Origin: Delphinapterus leucas | Taxonomy: Eukaryota; Chordata; Mammalia; Artiodactyla; Monodontidae | DNA length: 64,000 bases | Direction: 5' to 3' | Assembly: GCF_002288925.2 (NCBI RefSeq) | Contig: NW_022098045.1 | Span: 592,184-656,183, forward strand | Shown: piece by piece, positions 32,905 through 43,059 of the stretch | How positions within the stretch are numbered: the stretch's first letter is position 1 | Layout of the letters: each line of letters begins with the position of its first letter | Notes under the pieces: model-generated | Databases searched by the model: none | Seen by the model: the letters and a program-made list of their open reading frames with translations, nothing else | Told to the model about the DNA's origin: nothing | Position numbers and translations under genes: made by a program

Positions 32905-33215
32905 AGGAAGAGTTTGGGTGGTCCTGTTTCTCCCCCACTGTAAAGCCCTCAGCTCGTAACCCGGCGTTGCCGCCCGGACTGGGGGGCCACTGTACCCCGC
33001 GGGCTGGGCTCCGGCGCAGTGACACGTGTGTTCCTGTGAGCCTGGGTGGCCCCAGTGTGGCTGGGCACCTGCTTGAGAGGGTAACGTCCCCAAACCCACT
33101 AGCGGGGGAGGCTTGGGGGGGGGAACTTAAGGTGCCGCCGAGACCGCGGCCCCCACTTCACTGCCAGCTCCGAGATGGAGCATTCACATCTTTCCCTGGC
33201 ACGTCGAAAGCGGGG
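32905..33215 (+). other. Candidate alternative exon with the first ATG
   Basis: A possible acceptor (pyrimidine-rich CTTTTTTTCTTCTTCGCGTTTAG) ends at 32904. A perfect donor GGG|GTGAGT begins at 33216. Between them the only ATG seen is at 33175, in strong context (CCGAGATGG, G at -3 and +4). It opens 13 codons (MEHSHLSLARRKR) plus two bases into the donor. Unspliced, it stops at TGA 33217-33219. I do not recognise the peptide. This may be a cryptic arrangement only. Confidence 0.25.
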
Positions 33216-33216
33216 G

Positions 33217-33223
33217 TGAGTCA
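33217..33223. promoter_or_regulatory. AP-1-type motif TGAGTCA
   Basis: A perfect AP-1 consensus at the downstream edge of the CpG island, overlapping the possible splice donor at 33216. The motif is short, so chance is possible. Confidence 0.3.
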
Positions 33224-35494
33224 GGCAGATTCTCTGCAAGTGGCACACACACAATTATTTGCAATGGATTTGGAAAGGGTAGGCAGAGGTTAAACTGGGA
33301 TTTCTCTTGGCCGGCGACAGTGGAGCTCTTCCTCAGGTACTGGGCAGCATGTGCGTCTTGGCAAGAAGAGGTGATTTCTTTCTTCTTAAGTGCATTTTAC
33401 CCAGCCTTTGCCAGTCCGTTAATAAGAGTCCCCAAAGAAATGCAGGAGTTGGGAACTACATCAGCAAACTGCAGCAAGCACCACAAGCAGGAAAGTTATT
33501 AAAGAACAAAAGAACAGTAACAACAAAAAAACCCGGAACTTGACATGAGAGATGGAGAAGGAAGCCATTCTACCTCTGTTCTACCATCGTAAACCATTTT
33601 TTAAAAAAGTTCCATCTAAAACTTCTGTTTTGTCCACCCCTCATTCCAGGCCTTGCCTTCATAATTGGCCTGCACCAAGCTCTTTCCAGGCTTGATGATG
33701 AAGAGCACTTTATAATTCTGGTTTACCCTCCTCATTTCTTTTCCCATTTCACTTCAGTGCTGGAGAAAGTTGCTCCCAATGGGAAATCATGAACACTGGC
33801 CTGTGCCAAACACACATTGTCTCAAATCCTGGAACAATTCCTTTCCTAAGAGACACTGCATTGTAACATATTTCCCTTTTACTCATGTATCTGGGACTTG
33901 GAGTTCGAATACTACCTGAATTAAATTTAAGTGTACATTGCTCAATACGGCTTAGTTTTTCATTTTGGTCTGAATAGATTGTTCAGAGCAGTTAGAGCAG
34001 TATTCAGTAGCTTCGTATGGCCAATGTAATGTCTTTTGAAAAGGTTTCTGACTTAAGAACTCTCTTCCTTGTATCCATCACATTAACATTTAAGTAATTT
34101 TCATGGTCATTATGGCACTTAGATAGAGGTTATTAGTATAACTTCAGTCAAAGAAAGCATGCCTACTTCTTTTTCTATAGCTTTAACAACTGGGGAAAAA
34201 AACCTTTTACTTTCATTTTAAAGTTAAATGTAGTGATAAGATTCTGTTCTCTTTCTATTACATCTTGAAATTGAATAGTTTTAACTTTATCTCAGGGTCT
34301 CTGGTAAGATGACAAAAACCTCCCACATATATGGATAGAGAGAGGAAAGTAGTACTCTTATGAACTCTTGAGGCATAGGGTATTTATCAGAGAGGAGGTG
34401 GGAGGGATAAGATGGGATATTTTGATAGTTCCAGGCATGTCTACCTTTGTGAAAACAGAAAACTAAGAAACCCCCAACATTTTGCATGAAGCTGTTTTCA
34501 AAATGAGGTTTTGGGTATCATTTAATGTTTAGGGGTCATTCTGGAGCCTTACTAACATATATGTATCTCTTTCAGTTCATTTTGTTAACGTAAAATGCCT
34601 TTAAATGTTTGAATGTTAGTGTTATTAGTTTAGTCTTTTAAATGATTAGCATATGTTTTGGGTTTAGAACAGTGTGTGAAAGCGATACAGGGAATCATAT
34701 TTAGAGAAAACATTGTGATAGAAACGGGTAACCTTTGGGACAACTTCCAGCACACTCTGGTGGTAATTTCATTTTTCACTTAGCTCCGGCAAGTATAATT
34801 TTAAGGTTCTGATCCCTTGTTGATAACAAGGTGGATAGTTTACAAGGTCAGGCCGTAGCTTACATCTTAAAGAAAACACAGCACTTAAGGAAAGGAAATA
34901 CACATAAGTTTTTGAATCATGTAGATAATCAGGTTTCTCTGCCTGCCTCTGAGGGCGCTGCAGTCCGCGAGGACTACTATTGTTAGGGGAGAGAGTCCTG
35001 TGAGAATTCACTGCTACTTAAGTGTGGCAACGCACATCATCTACTTGTTTTGGAGCGTTTCTTTGTTTGTTTTTAATGTGAATAGAAGCCAAGACTGGAG
35101 TTGATAGCTAGAAAGATTGGGAGTGGAAAGAACAAACTGAGAAGAGAAAAATCTAATGATGATGAAAGTTTCTAAGGAGGTTTTCCTTGATTGCTAAATG
35201 GAAAGAACCAGGGCACATGATTTGATGGGACAAAAGAAGCTGTAAGCGGAACACCTATCTTGGTTCTCACTGTTGCTGCAGTTTCTGAGGCCAACCTGTG
35301 ATTTATGACGTTTATCTATGTTGGGGAAGCCATTTAGCAAAACACATAGTTTAGGAACATCCAGGAAGTTAGTAAGACTTTTACAAAACTAAATTAGATC
35401 TTGCTACTTTCAGGAACTTTTTGCATAATGCAGGAATTCTAAGGGAGGGGAAGAATAATGTTTTTTTCATATAAGGTCAGGGCTTAGTTGTATT
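33224..35494. other. Putative first-intron DNA, no further exon seen
   Basis: No recognised repeat in about 2.2 kb directly downstream of the CpG island. Such repeat-poor DNA near a promoter can contain regulatory elements. No specific element could be named. Confidence 0.45.
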
Positions 35495-35507
35495 TCACAT
35501 ACACTTT

Positions 35508-35708
35508 TTTTTTTTGCGGTACGCGGGCCTCTCACTGTTGTGGCCTCTCCCTTTGCGGAGCACAGGCTCCGGACGCGCAGACTCAGTGGCCATGGCTCAC
35601 GGGCCCAGCCGCTCCGCGGCATGTGGGATCCTCCCGGACCGGGGCACGAAGCCGTGTCCCCTGCATCAGCAGGCGGACTCTCAACCACTGCGCCACCAGG
35701 GGAGCCCC
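35508..35708 (-). repeat. Short-class CHR-type SINE
   Basis: T-rich tail, GCGGTACGCGGGCC junction, GC-rich body and tRNA head ending CCAGGGGAGCCCC. The 13-bp duplication TCACATACACTTT is at 35495-35507 and 35709-35721. The frames at 35467-35769 on both strands derive from it. Confidence 0.95.
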
Positions 35709-35721
35709 TCACATACACTTT

Positions 35722-37029
35722 GCCTTTCTCCCAAGAGCTAAGCATTTGATATGTTTATGTCACAAATAGAAAATATGCTGCTGTCCTTCTAACATTAAGA
35801 TGATATTTTATATCCCCTGTAGTGCACACCGTTAGTTATTTTTGCAGCAGTGGAGATGGATTCTTTTAACCCACCTTTTACCCAGTTCTTTTGTCTGATG
35901 TACATTTACACACATGCACAAGCACAGGTGCACGAATAATACTCATTTGTAGAGGTAGCCGATTTTATTTTATCTGAAACCATATTTATGACTGTCATAA
36001 TGATTTTGTGGCAATGACTTTTATTGCATTTCTCTAGTCTCAGCAGTGCAATGGCATTTCAAACAAGGCATCAAAAGGACAGCCAGCTATGAATGGTGAT
36101 GGATTTATTTACCTGCTGTGAAAAAGAAGAGAGAAAACTTTTTCTTCCAATCTTCTTCATGATGTTCATAATTTCATCCCTCAATGATAAGGTCTTACTT
36201 GCCTTTGGATTAAGTTATATGTTCGAAAAGATGGTGATAGAACTAATAATGGTGAAACCATGTACATCTATAGTTGTTTTCAGAAGCCAAAACATCCATC
36301 TTTTTCTGCTTCCCTGAAAATTAAGTAGATGTAAGGGATTATCATGCTTGTTGAAAAGATGAGGAAGTTAAGACACAGTGAACTTTGTATGCTTTTCTTA
36401 AACTAAGTGGAAAATTATTGGTGGAGGTGGGAATGAACATTTCATCTCTGAACTAGTGACGCCTGTTTATTGAATGACTGTTATCAAATGAACGAGTATT
36501 GTTTTTAGTCACAGCTTTTAAGATACTAAAGCAGATGAACATTGCTCTTGGTGTAAAGTGAGAGTTTCCATTCCTGTAGGTAATTCTGTTCAGCGGAGGC
36601 ACCCACCTGTCTCCTCTTTAGTTCAGGTCCTGCAGTGCCCGCGGTTGAAGCTTTCAGTTTGTGTGTGCCCGTTCTAGCTCCAGGCTTGAGAGCTAACTTT
36701 TGTTTTTCATGGAGACTGGATACAGAAAGAAGTTACATGAAATTAGGATGTAAAAGGAAATAATCACCAACTAGTATTTCAAGGTCTTTTTGTTTTTTTT
36801 TACTTTGTGGATTATTGTGTAGAAAAAGAGTATCCTTTGTTTCACTTGAATTTCTGTATTGGAAACATTAAAAAAGTTTAAAATAAAACTTTTAGTATAC
36901 ATTTTTGGGGGATTTGAAAAATCAAAATTAATAAAAATACAAAATGACAAAGGAATATATTCTTTGAAACTGATATGATGTTCTATGAGTGACACAATTA
37001 GAAAAAGTGTACATAATGTCTTGGGTAAG
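35722..37029. other. AT-rich intronic DNA, no gene recognised
   Basis: No repeat was clearly recognised. A faint reversed MIR-like core (AAGATGAGGAAGTTAAGACA) is seen at about 36355-36375. Open frames here (36093-36317 plus) show no domain. Confidence 0.4.
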
Positions 37030-37041
37030 AAGTTAGCAGTT

Positions 37042-37328
37042 GGACTAACAATGCAGGGGACACAGGTTCGAGCCCTGGTCGGGGAAGATCCCACATGCCG
37101 CGGAGCAACTAAGCCCGTGCATCACAACTACTGAGCTTGCGCTCTAGAGCCCTTGAGCTGCAACTGCTGAGCCTGCGTGCCACAGCTACTGAAGCAAACG
37201 CGCCTAGAACCTGTGCTCCACAGCAAGAGAAGCCACCGCAATGAGAAGCCTGTGCACTGCAACGAAGAGTAGTAGCCCCCGCTAGCAGCAACTAGAGAAA
37301 GTCCGGACGCAGCAGTGAAGACCCAACG

Positions 37329-37360
<32 letters not shown>
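37042..37360 (+). repeat. Long-class CHR-1-type SINE, 5'-truncated
   Basis: Sense copy lacking the first ~35 bp including the A box. It begins near GGACTAACAATGCAGGGGAC and continues through the B-box GGTTCGAGCCC, the full internal segment (CACAACTACTGAGC units, AGAAGCCACCGCAATGAGAA) and the 3' part (CAACTAGAGAAAGTCCGGAC) to a 28-nt A tail. The duplication AAGTTAGCAGTT is perfect at 37030-37041 and 37361-37372. Confidence 0.93.
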
Positions 37361-37365
<5 letters not shown>

Positions 37366-37374
37366 AGCAGTTTC

Positions 37375-37958
37375 TTTTCTTTTTTATAAATATATTTACT
37401 GCCTGATATTCTCTTATACTATTTGCAAATAAGTAAACTTGTGGGATCTGCAGTTTTATGTTTGTTAATTCTAGCTTTGGCCTGGAGACCTAGTATTCAC
37501 GGATAGGGCCCAGTAACAACTCCCATCTATTTGGAACTCCTGTATTTGGCATATTCTTCCAGCAAAACAGCCTGTGAGCAGGCAAAATAGAGGGTTAAAA
37601 AAAAGAAATCATTAAAGAGGATTCACTTTACTCATAAGACATCTCTCAGATTCTGTTTACTCTTTAATTCAGATACAGTTCCAGCGGCTGATTATAACAT
37701 TTCTAATCCTACAGCAAACAGAAAACTACAAATTAGAAGATAGAAATGGCCTGATATTGGCAGTTGCATGGATAATATTGAAAAGTGCCAGAGAACAGCT
37801 TGGTAGTAAAGGAAGAGGTAGACTAACTACTAATAGCAGATGTAAGAATGAAAGAAAAGCCTGTTGGTTTGGACTCTGCGCTGCCCTGACAGCATCACTT
37901 CATACATTCCCTTCCCCCTCCTCCCCTTCTTTCTTTTCTTTCTCCTTCCCGTCTTCCT
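37375..37958. other. Intronic DNA, no gene recognised
   Basis: No repeat was recognised. A C/T-rich run lies at 37908-37965. Confidence 0.4.
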
Positions 37959-37959
37959 A

Positions 37960-38975
37960 TCTATTTACATTTTTATTGAAATGTAACGTGTATAGAAAAG
38001 TATGCATGCCATTAAATTATAAGTAAATAGCTCAGTGATTTACCTAAGTGAATACAGCCCTGACCCAGCACCAAAGCCAAGATGTAGACCATTGTCAGCA
38101 GCCAGAAACCCCCTCCTTCCTCCCCGCCAAGAGTAGCTTCCCTCCTGACTTCCGGGACTGCAGGTTACTTTTACCTTTTTTTTTTTTTTTTTTTTTTTGC
38201 GGTACGCGGGCCTCTCACTGTTGTGGCCTCTCCCGTTGCGGAGCACAGGCTCCGGATGCGCAGGCTCAGTGGCCATGGCTCACGGGCCTAGCTGCTCCAC
38301 GGCATGTGGGATCTTCCTGGACCGGGGCACGAACCCGTGTCCCCTGTATCGGCAGGCGGACTCTCAACCACTGCGCCACCAGGGAAGCCCTACTTTTACC
38401 TTTTATTGAACTTTCTACCAGAAAAGTTGTATATCCTTGTGCCTGCCTGCTTTTGCTCAATGTTATGTTTGTGAGAATCATTCACGTTTTGTGCATAGCA
38501 ACAGTTTGTTTATTCTCATTGCATTACAGTGTTCCACTTTATAAGAATGCCACAATTTATTCATGATGGACTCTTGAATAAATTCACTCTTGATGGACAT
38601 TTGAGTTTTTTTCCAGTTTTTGGTTATTATGCAAAGTGCTGCTCTGAGCATTATTACGTATGTCTTCCGGTAAATGTGGGAATTTGGGATGTGTGTGTTG
38701 TGAGTTGGATTGGTGAGCTAGACTTAGTAGATAATGCCTTCCTTCAAAAGTGGTACCAGCATCTTATGAGAGTTTTGGCTGCCCCACATCCTTACAAACA
38801 GCTGGTATCATCTCTTTTTAATTTTAACCATTCTAGTGGATGTATAGTTGTATCACATTGTGGTTTTAATTTACATTTCCCAGAGTACCTTTTGTACCTT
38901 TTTATATGTTGATTGGCCTTTGTTTTTCTTTTGTGAAGTACTAGTTCAGGGTTTTTGCTCATGGAGTTTCTGCCC
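37960..38975 (-). repeat. L1 LINE 3' region, minus orientation, split by a SINE
   Basis: Reversed L1 landmarks run in order: TTTTATTGAAATGTAACGTG, CTGACCCAGCACCAAAG, CATTACAGTGTTCCACTTTA, TTCCAGTTTTTGGTTATTAT, CCATTCTAGTGGATGTATAG, CACATTGTGGTTTTAATTTA and TTTGTGAAGTACTAG. The distal part corresponds to the end of ORF2, decayed and noncoding. It is older than the 3'-UTR fragments at 17212 and 63825. A SINE at 38180-38390 interrupts it. Confidence 0.8.
38180..38390 (-). repeat. Short-class CHR-type SINE inserted in L1
   Basis: Poly-T of about 20, GCGGTACGCGGGCC junction and tRNA head ending CCAGGGAAGCCC. The duplication TACTTTTACCTTTT is perfect at 38166-38179 and 38391-38404, inside the L1. 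The 172-residue frame 38048-38566 is repeat-derived. Confidence 0.95.
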
Positions 38976-39120
38976 AGTATGTTATCCCAAGTTACAGATT
39001 TTAGTACTTGGCGGGTAAACTTACCTTATTTGTTTAGAAAGCTAAGCTAACCAGACAAACTCGTTCATCAGTGTTTCTGTATAATAAATGAAATAAATGG
39101 GTGAAGGGATTGGAAACATC

Positions 39121-39498
39121 TTTTTTTTTTTTAAGTGAAAGTGAGTTTATTCAGAGATACACATTCCATAGGCAGAATGTGGTCCATCTCAGAAGGTGAG
39201 AGCAGCCCAGGGGTATAGGGTTGTTAGCTTTTATGGGCTGGGTTATTTCATAGGCTAACAAGTGGGAGGATTATTCCACCTATTTTGGGGAAGGGGCGGG
39301 GATTTCCAGGAATTGGGCCACTGCCCACATTTTGCCCCTTTATGATCAGCTTCTGGACTGGCACCTGTGGGTGTGTCGTTTAGCATATGCTAATATATTA
39401 TGATGAGCATATACTGAGGTTCAAGGTCTCCTGGAAGTCGAATCTTACAACCATCTTGGGCCTAGTCGGTTCTAACCAGTTTTTGTAGTATCCTGTTT
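39121..39498 (-). repeat. Poly-A-tailed LTR-like retrocopy
   Basis: On minus it ends in AATAAA (the reverse of 39146-39151), then about 13 bases, then a 12-nt A tail (39121-39132 on plus). The body (GTGAGTTTATTCAGAGATAC, TGTTAGCTTTTATGGGCTGG, GGGGCGGGGATTTCCAGGAA) resembles an endogenous-retrovirus-type LTR of carnivores/artiodactyls that I cannot name. An imperfect duplication GATTGGAAACATC / GATTAGAAACATT (39108-39120, 39499-39511) suggests L1-mediated insertion of a polyadenylated transcript. It carries no coding sequence. Confidence 0.5.
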
Positions 39499-39514
39499 GA
39501 TTAGAAACATTTTG

Positions 39515-39898
39515 AACTTGTAAACACCGTAGTCTGGATCTGTGAAACTGTGTCCCTAAAAAAAACAGCTTTAACACAACATTCGAAACCATACAGAATG
39601 TGGCCTCTGTGCTTACCATAAAAGTAGAGTACCTTGTTATGTGGTATTGCCCAGTGACTGATGGAAATGTGCATTTGGAAGGTATGAGTTGGAGACCAGG
39701 CTCTCTTATTTGTGAGTTATTTGATTCGGAGAATTTAGAAAATCATCTGTAATAGATCTCTTGTTTTTTTCATTAGTATTAAAATGGCTGTAAAACCTAA
39801 TTCATTAGAGGTATTATGGGAGACAGATGAGGTGGTATTTATAAAACCTTGCTCAGAACTGTAAATGGCTATACATATTTTAGTTATTTTTTTATTGT
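39515..39898. other. Intronic DNA, no gene recognised
   Basis: Part of the LTR-like material may continue here (39515-39560), but this could not be confirmed. No gene is seen. Confidence 0.35.
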
Positions 39899-39899
39899 T

Positions 39900-39998
39900 G
39901 TTGTGTTCTAAACATATCTTACTTTTGAGTTGAATTTCCAACACTGAGAGCAGTTCCTGACATAGTAATAGGTGCTTGTTTGCTGAATGAATGAACAA
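39900..39998 (+). repeat. L2 3'-end fragment, plus orientation
   Basis: CTGAGAGCAGTTCCTGACAT, AGTAATAGGTGCTTGTTTGC and TGAATGAATGAAC match the L2 end and its tail repeat. Confidence 0.65.
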
Positions 39999-39999
39999 C

Positions 40000-42664
40000 A
40001 CACTTAAGCACCCTTTTTGAGCTGTTAACTCTGCATGCTTCGAACTGTGTTTTACATTTTTTCTCTAGAACTTTTACTTTTTATTGCTAAAGCTGAGTTG
40101 GGAACAGGGTTTATTAAACATCAGCTTGAAAAATTGAGTCTAGTAGCCAGCAGCTTGAGATCACCCGTTTCACTATGTAGCTCATATCAAATTTATGCCT
40201 CCAAATAACACACACAGGACCTGGAGAATCCTTGAAAATGATTATAGTGCTCTTTACCCCATGGGTGAGCCCCCAGAGCTTACACATGGAATATTTTTTG
40301 CTTCTATAAATAGAATGCTGGCCAACAATTTCCAGATTTAAAATCTTGTAGTGGGTTTTCCAGTGCTGATACCTTGGAAACCATGTTTCGTGAAAAATGG
40401 AATATTTAAAGATGAATAACAGCTGAAAACTGGAGCTTGTAGAGAGCCCTTTCAGCTTACTATGGTTAAGTTGGTTCTTGGATATGTTGATTCTATTATC
40501 AGAAGCAAACATGCAGCATATACCTTATGAACATTTGTGTAAAGTAGCGATTCTTAATCCCTTGAAAGGTCTGATTCTCAACTTTGGTTTGACTTTCTGA
40601 TCCTCCTTTTTCTTCATATGAAAAGGAGTTTAGTGCCCTGTATTTATATTTAAATGAAATAGAATGAAAATTTGTATGATTTTTTTTTTTTGGAAAATTA
40701 CATGATAAACAACAGTAGGTATCCCTTTGCAAAATCAGTCTTGCCGCAGAAGAAACTTGGACTTTGATATGGAAATCTAATTAGATTTTCTTACCCAAAG
40801 ACTGATTTTTTTCCCTTTTTTCTTATATTTGAGTTTTTTGTCTTTTCTTTTGAGAGCTGGTGGTGGTAGTGTTGGTTGGTTGGCTTTTATCATTTAAGTG
40901 TAACTGTTTTGTGGTACTCAGATTACTGAGTATCTAACATGTATTGCTTCAAAATAACATGTCAGTGTACATTTTATGAGGACGTTTACATTTTAGGTAG
41001 CATCTCTCGTATGTATTTGACCCGAATGTGGCTGCTTTAGGGTGATTTACTGGACAAATGGAATCATCTGGAATAGTAGACAACTTTTGTTTTCTTGTTA
41101 CAGATATAATGCTATGGAAAATTGAAATAAATACAAAGGGTAATTATAGTGAGTCTTGTTAAACTACTGTTTTAAAAATAGTGAATTTCAGAAAACCTCA
41201 TCTTCTGTTCTGGGTGATTTCATTCCTGTGAGAAGTTAAAGTGGGTCCTTTAAAAACAAAAGCACCCAGTCATGTCTGGTTATTGCTGTGTTAAAAGCTG
41301 TAAGCAGGACTCCTTCCTTTGGTGTCTACTCAGCACATGTGACTTTAAAAAAGAAATTGAGGCTATGGATTTAGGGAAGAACAACTATTTAAAGAATAGG
41401 ATTGTGACAACTATAGTATCTAAACTGATATCCCATGAGAGTGGAGTGAGATTAGCTCTTCCATATCTCCTGCTTTTCAGCATGGAAATCTGTTGGTCTC
41501 TATGGCCTGATGGGGAGATTCCTAATGTCTTTAACACAAACCAGGCTTTGGTACTTTCTACCCCACAATGATCATGAATGAAGTTCTGAAAGTGTTATTT
41601 GTGAAACATGTTTGTTCTGAGTGAGGACTGAGTGAGATCATCAGCCTGGAAGTTTGACTGTATCTTGAGTGTTGATGGCTGCCCTCCTCAAACCCTCCCC
41701 TTGCGTGTTGCATGTTGACTGCAGTTGCCGTGAGACCTCCCAGCAGAACTGCTTCAGAAATGCCTTCATTCCTTTGACCTCTGGAGACTGTGTCCTTAGG
41801 AATGTGAGATGAGCACTCATGATGTTAGCAGAGAGTAGGGCCTCATGTTAGGAGCTGGCTAAAGTACTGATTACAATCACCTTTAGAAAATTGCTGAGCG
41901 TTAACAGATTGAGAAGAAACACACAGCTCACACGTTTGCAGTTTTACAAGTTGAACTCCTTTGCCAGGGAAATGAGAGAAGGTGGATAGGAAGTGTCTCA
42001 AAAGATTTAGATAAATGAGATCAGATAATTTCCCTTGAAAAGTACATTAAGAGATGAAACTAAAACACCCATCCAGAAACATCAGAAGAAAATATATTTC
42101 AAGCACTCCCACTTTTTCCTGCCAAAACATTAGGCAGTGAATTGTACACTCTATTTGATCACTTTATTGCTTACTGCTCTGCACTGCCCTGTTTCATATG
42201 GGTTCATGTTGTCTTTCTACACTTTCTGCTTCCTCACTCTAAGAATTGTGTCAGGGTATCTTTTGTGGTCCTCACAGTGGATAGCATATTTTATAGTGAA
42301 AATACTTATTTAGTGGAATTATAATTAGTTACTTAAAAAATCTGGACAGACCAATCAGAGATGCCCAGTCATTACACTCAAATTAATCTAAAGTCTATTT
42401 CTTCTCGAGAAATTCCTCCAGTGTAGTAGCTCTGATCATTGCTGTTAGGTCTTTCAAATACTTCTTGTGAAATTCGTTGTCATGAAGTTTGGAATCTGGT
42501 AACTTTGGGGATGAAACTTTTGTAATTAGGGTTGTGATGTTTTATAGTTCCTTGGAAAAATTACCTAACCGTTCTATTTAGATAAGACTCTATTTTATCT
42601 GTTCTCTGAATTGGACACAGTTTTATGCACTAATTTTTTGAGATTAAAAATGAGTTGCTAGCAC
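40000..42664. other. AT-rich intronic DNA, no gene recognised
   Basis: About 2.7 kb with no clear repeat. The ATG-started 99-residue plus frame at 41272-41571 and the 132-residue minus frame at 40114-40512 show no domain, no flanking splice signals noted and no codon pattern. I regard them as chance. Confidence 0.4.
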
Positions 42665-42667
42665 TTA

Positions 42668-42785
42668 AAAAAACTTTTTATTTTGAAATAATTGTAGGCT
42701 CACAGGAAGTTAGAAAAATATAGTCCAGTTTTTACATAGCTTTGACCCAGCTTCCCCCAGTGAGCACTACTTTTAAGATTTCTAA
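42668..42785 (-). repeat. Old L1 3'-end fragment, minus orientation
   Basis: ACTTTTTATTTTGAAATAAT, TGTAGGCTCACAGGAAGTTA and TTTGACCCAGCTTCCCCCAG follow the reversed 3' end of older mammalian L1 (L1M-type). A SINE inserted 45 bp further on. Confidence 0.65.
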
Positions 42786-42829
42786 AGAGGCATTTACCTA
42801 AAAAAAAGTTTAAAAGGAATTATAATTTT

Positions 42830-43040
42830 TTTTTTTTTTTTTTTTTTTGCGGTACATGGGCCTCTCACTGTTGTGGCCTCTCCCATTGCGGAGCACAGGC
42901 TCCGGATGCGCAGGCCCAGCAGCCATGGCTCACGGGCCCAGCCTCACCGCGGCATTTGGGATCTTCCTGGACCGGGGCACGAACCCGCGTCCCCTGCATC
43001 GGCAGGTGGACTCTCAACCACTGCGCCACCAGGGAAGCCC
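42830..43040 (-). repeat. Short-class CHR-type SINE
   Basis: Poly-T of about 19, GCGGTACATGGGCC junction and tRNA head ending CCAGGGAAGCCC. The duplication AGGAATTATAATTTT (42815-42829) recurs with one change at 43041-43055. Confidence 0.95.
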
Positions 43041-43059
43041 AGGAATTGTAATTTTGTGC

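Larger units (their letters stand above)
31690..33200 (+). promoter_or_regulatory. CpG island promoter region
   Basis: A sharp change from AT-rich DNA to a ~1.5-kb block dense in CpG, GC boxes and GGC/CCG repeats. This is the only such block in the window and is typical of a vertebrate gene promoter plus first exon. It contains a TATA box at 32154-32161, a second TATA-like TTTAAATA at 31987-31994, two trinucleotide tracts and a consensus splice donor at 32667. The splice donor points to transcription on plus. A bidirectional promoter is not excluded. The gene was not identified. Confidence 0.85.

Noticed and set aside
32394..33293. 299-residue plus frame in the CpG island
   Set aside because: It starts at a non-ATG codon inside the untranslated exon, passes through the splice donor at 32667 and is mostly polyglycine and Pro/Arg. 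Chance openness in GC-rich DNA.
41272..41571. ATG-started 99-residue plus frame with several cysteines
   Set aside because: No recognisable domain, no Kozak support or nearby splice signals noted, and frames of this length are expected by chance in 64 kb.
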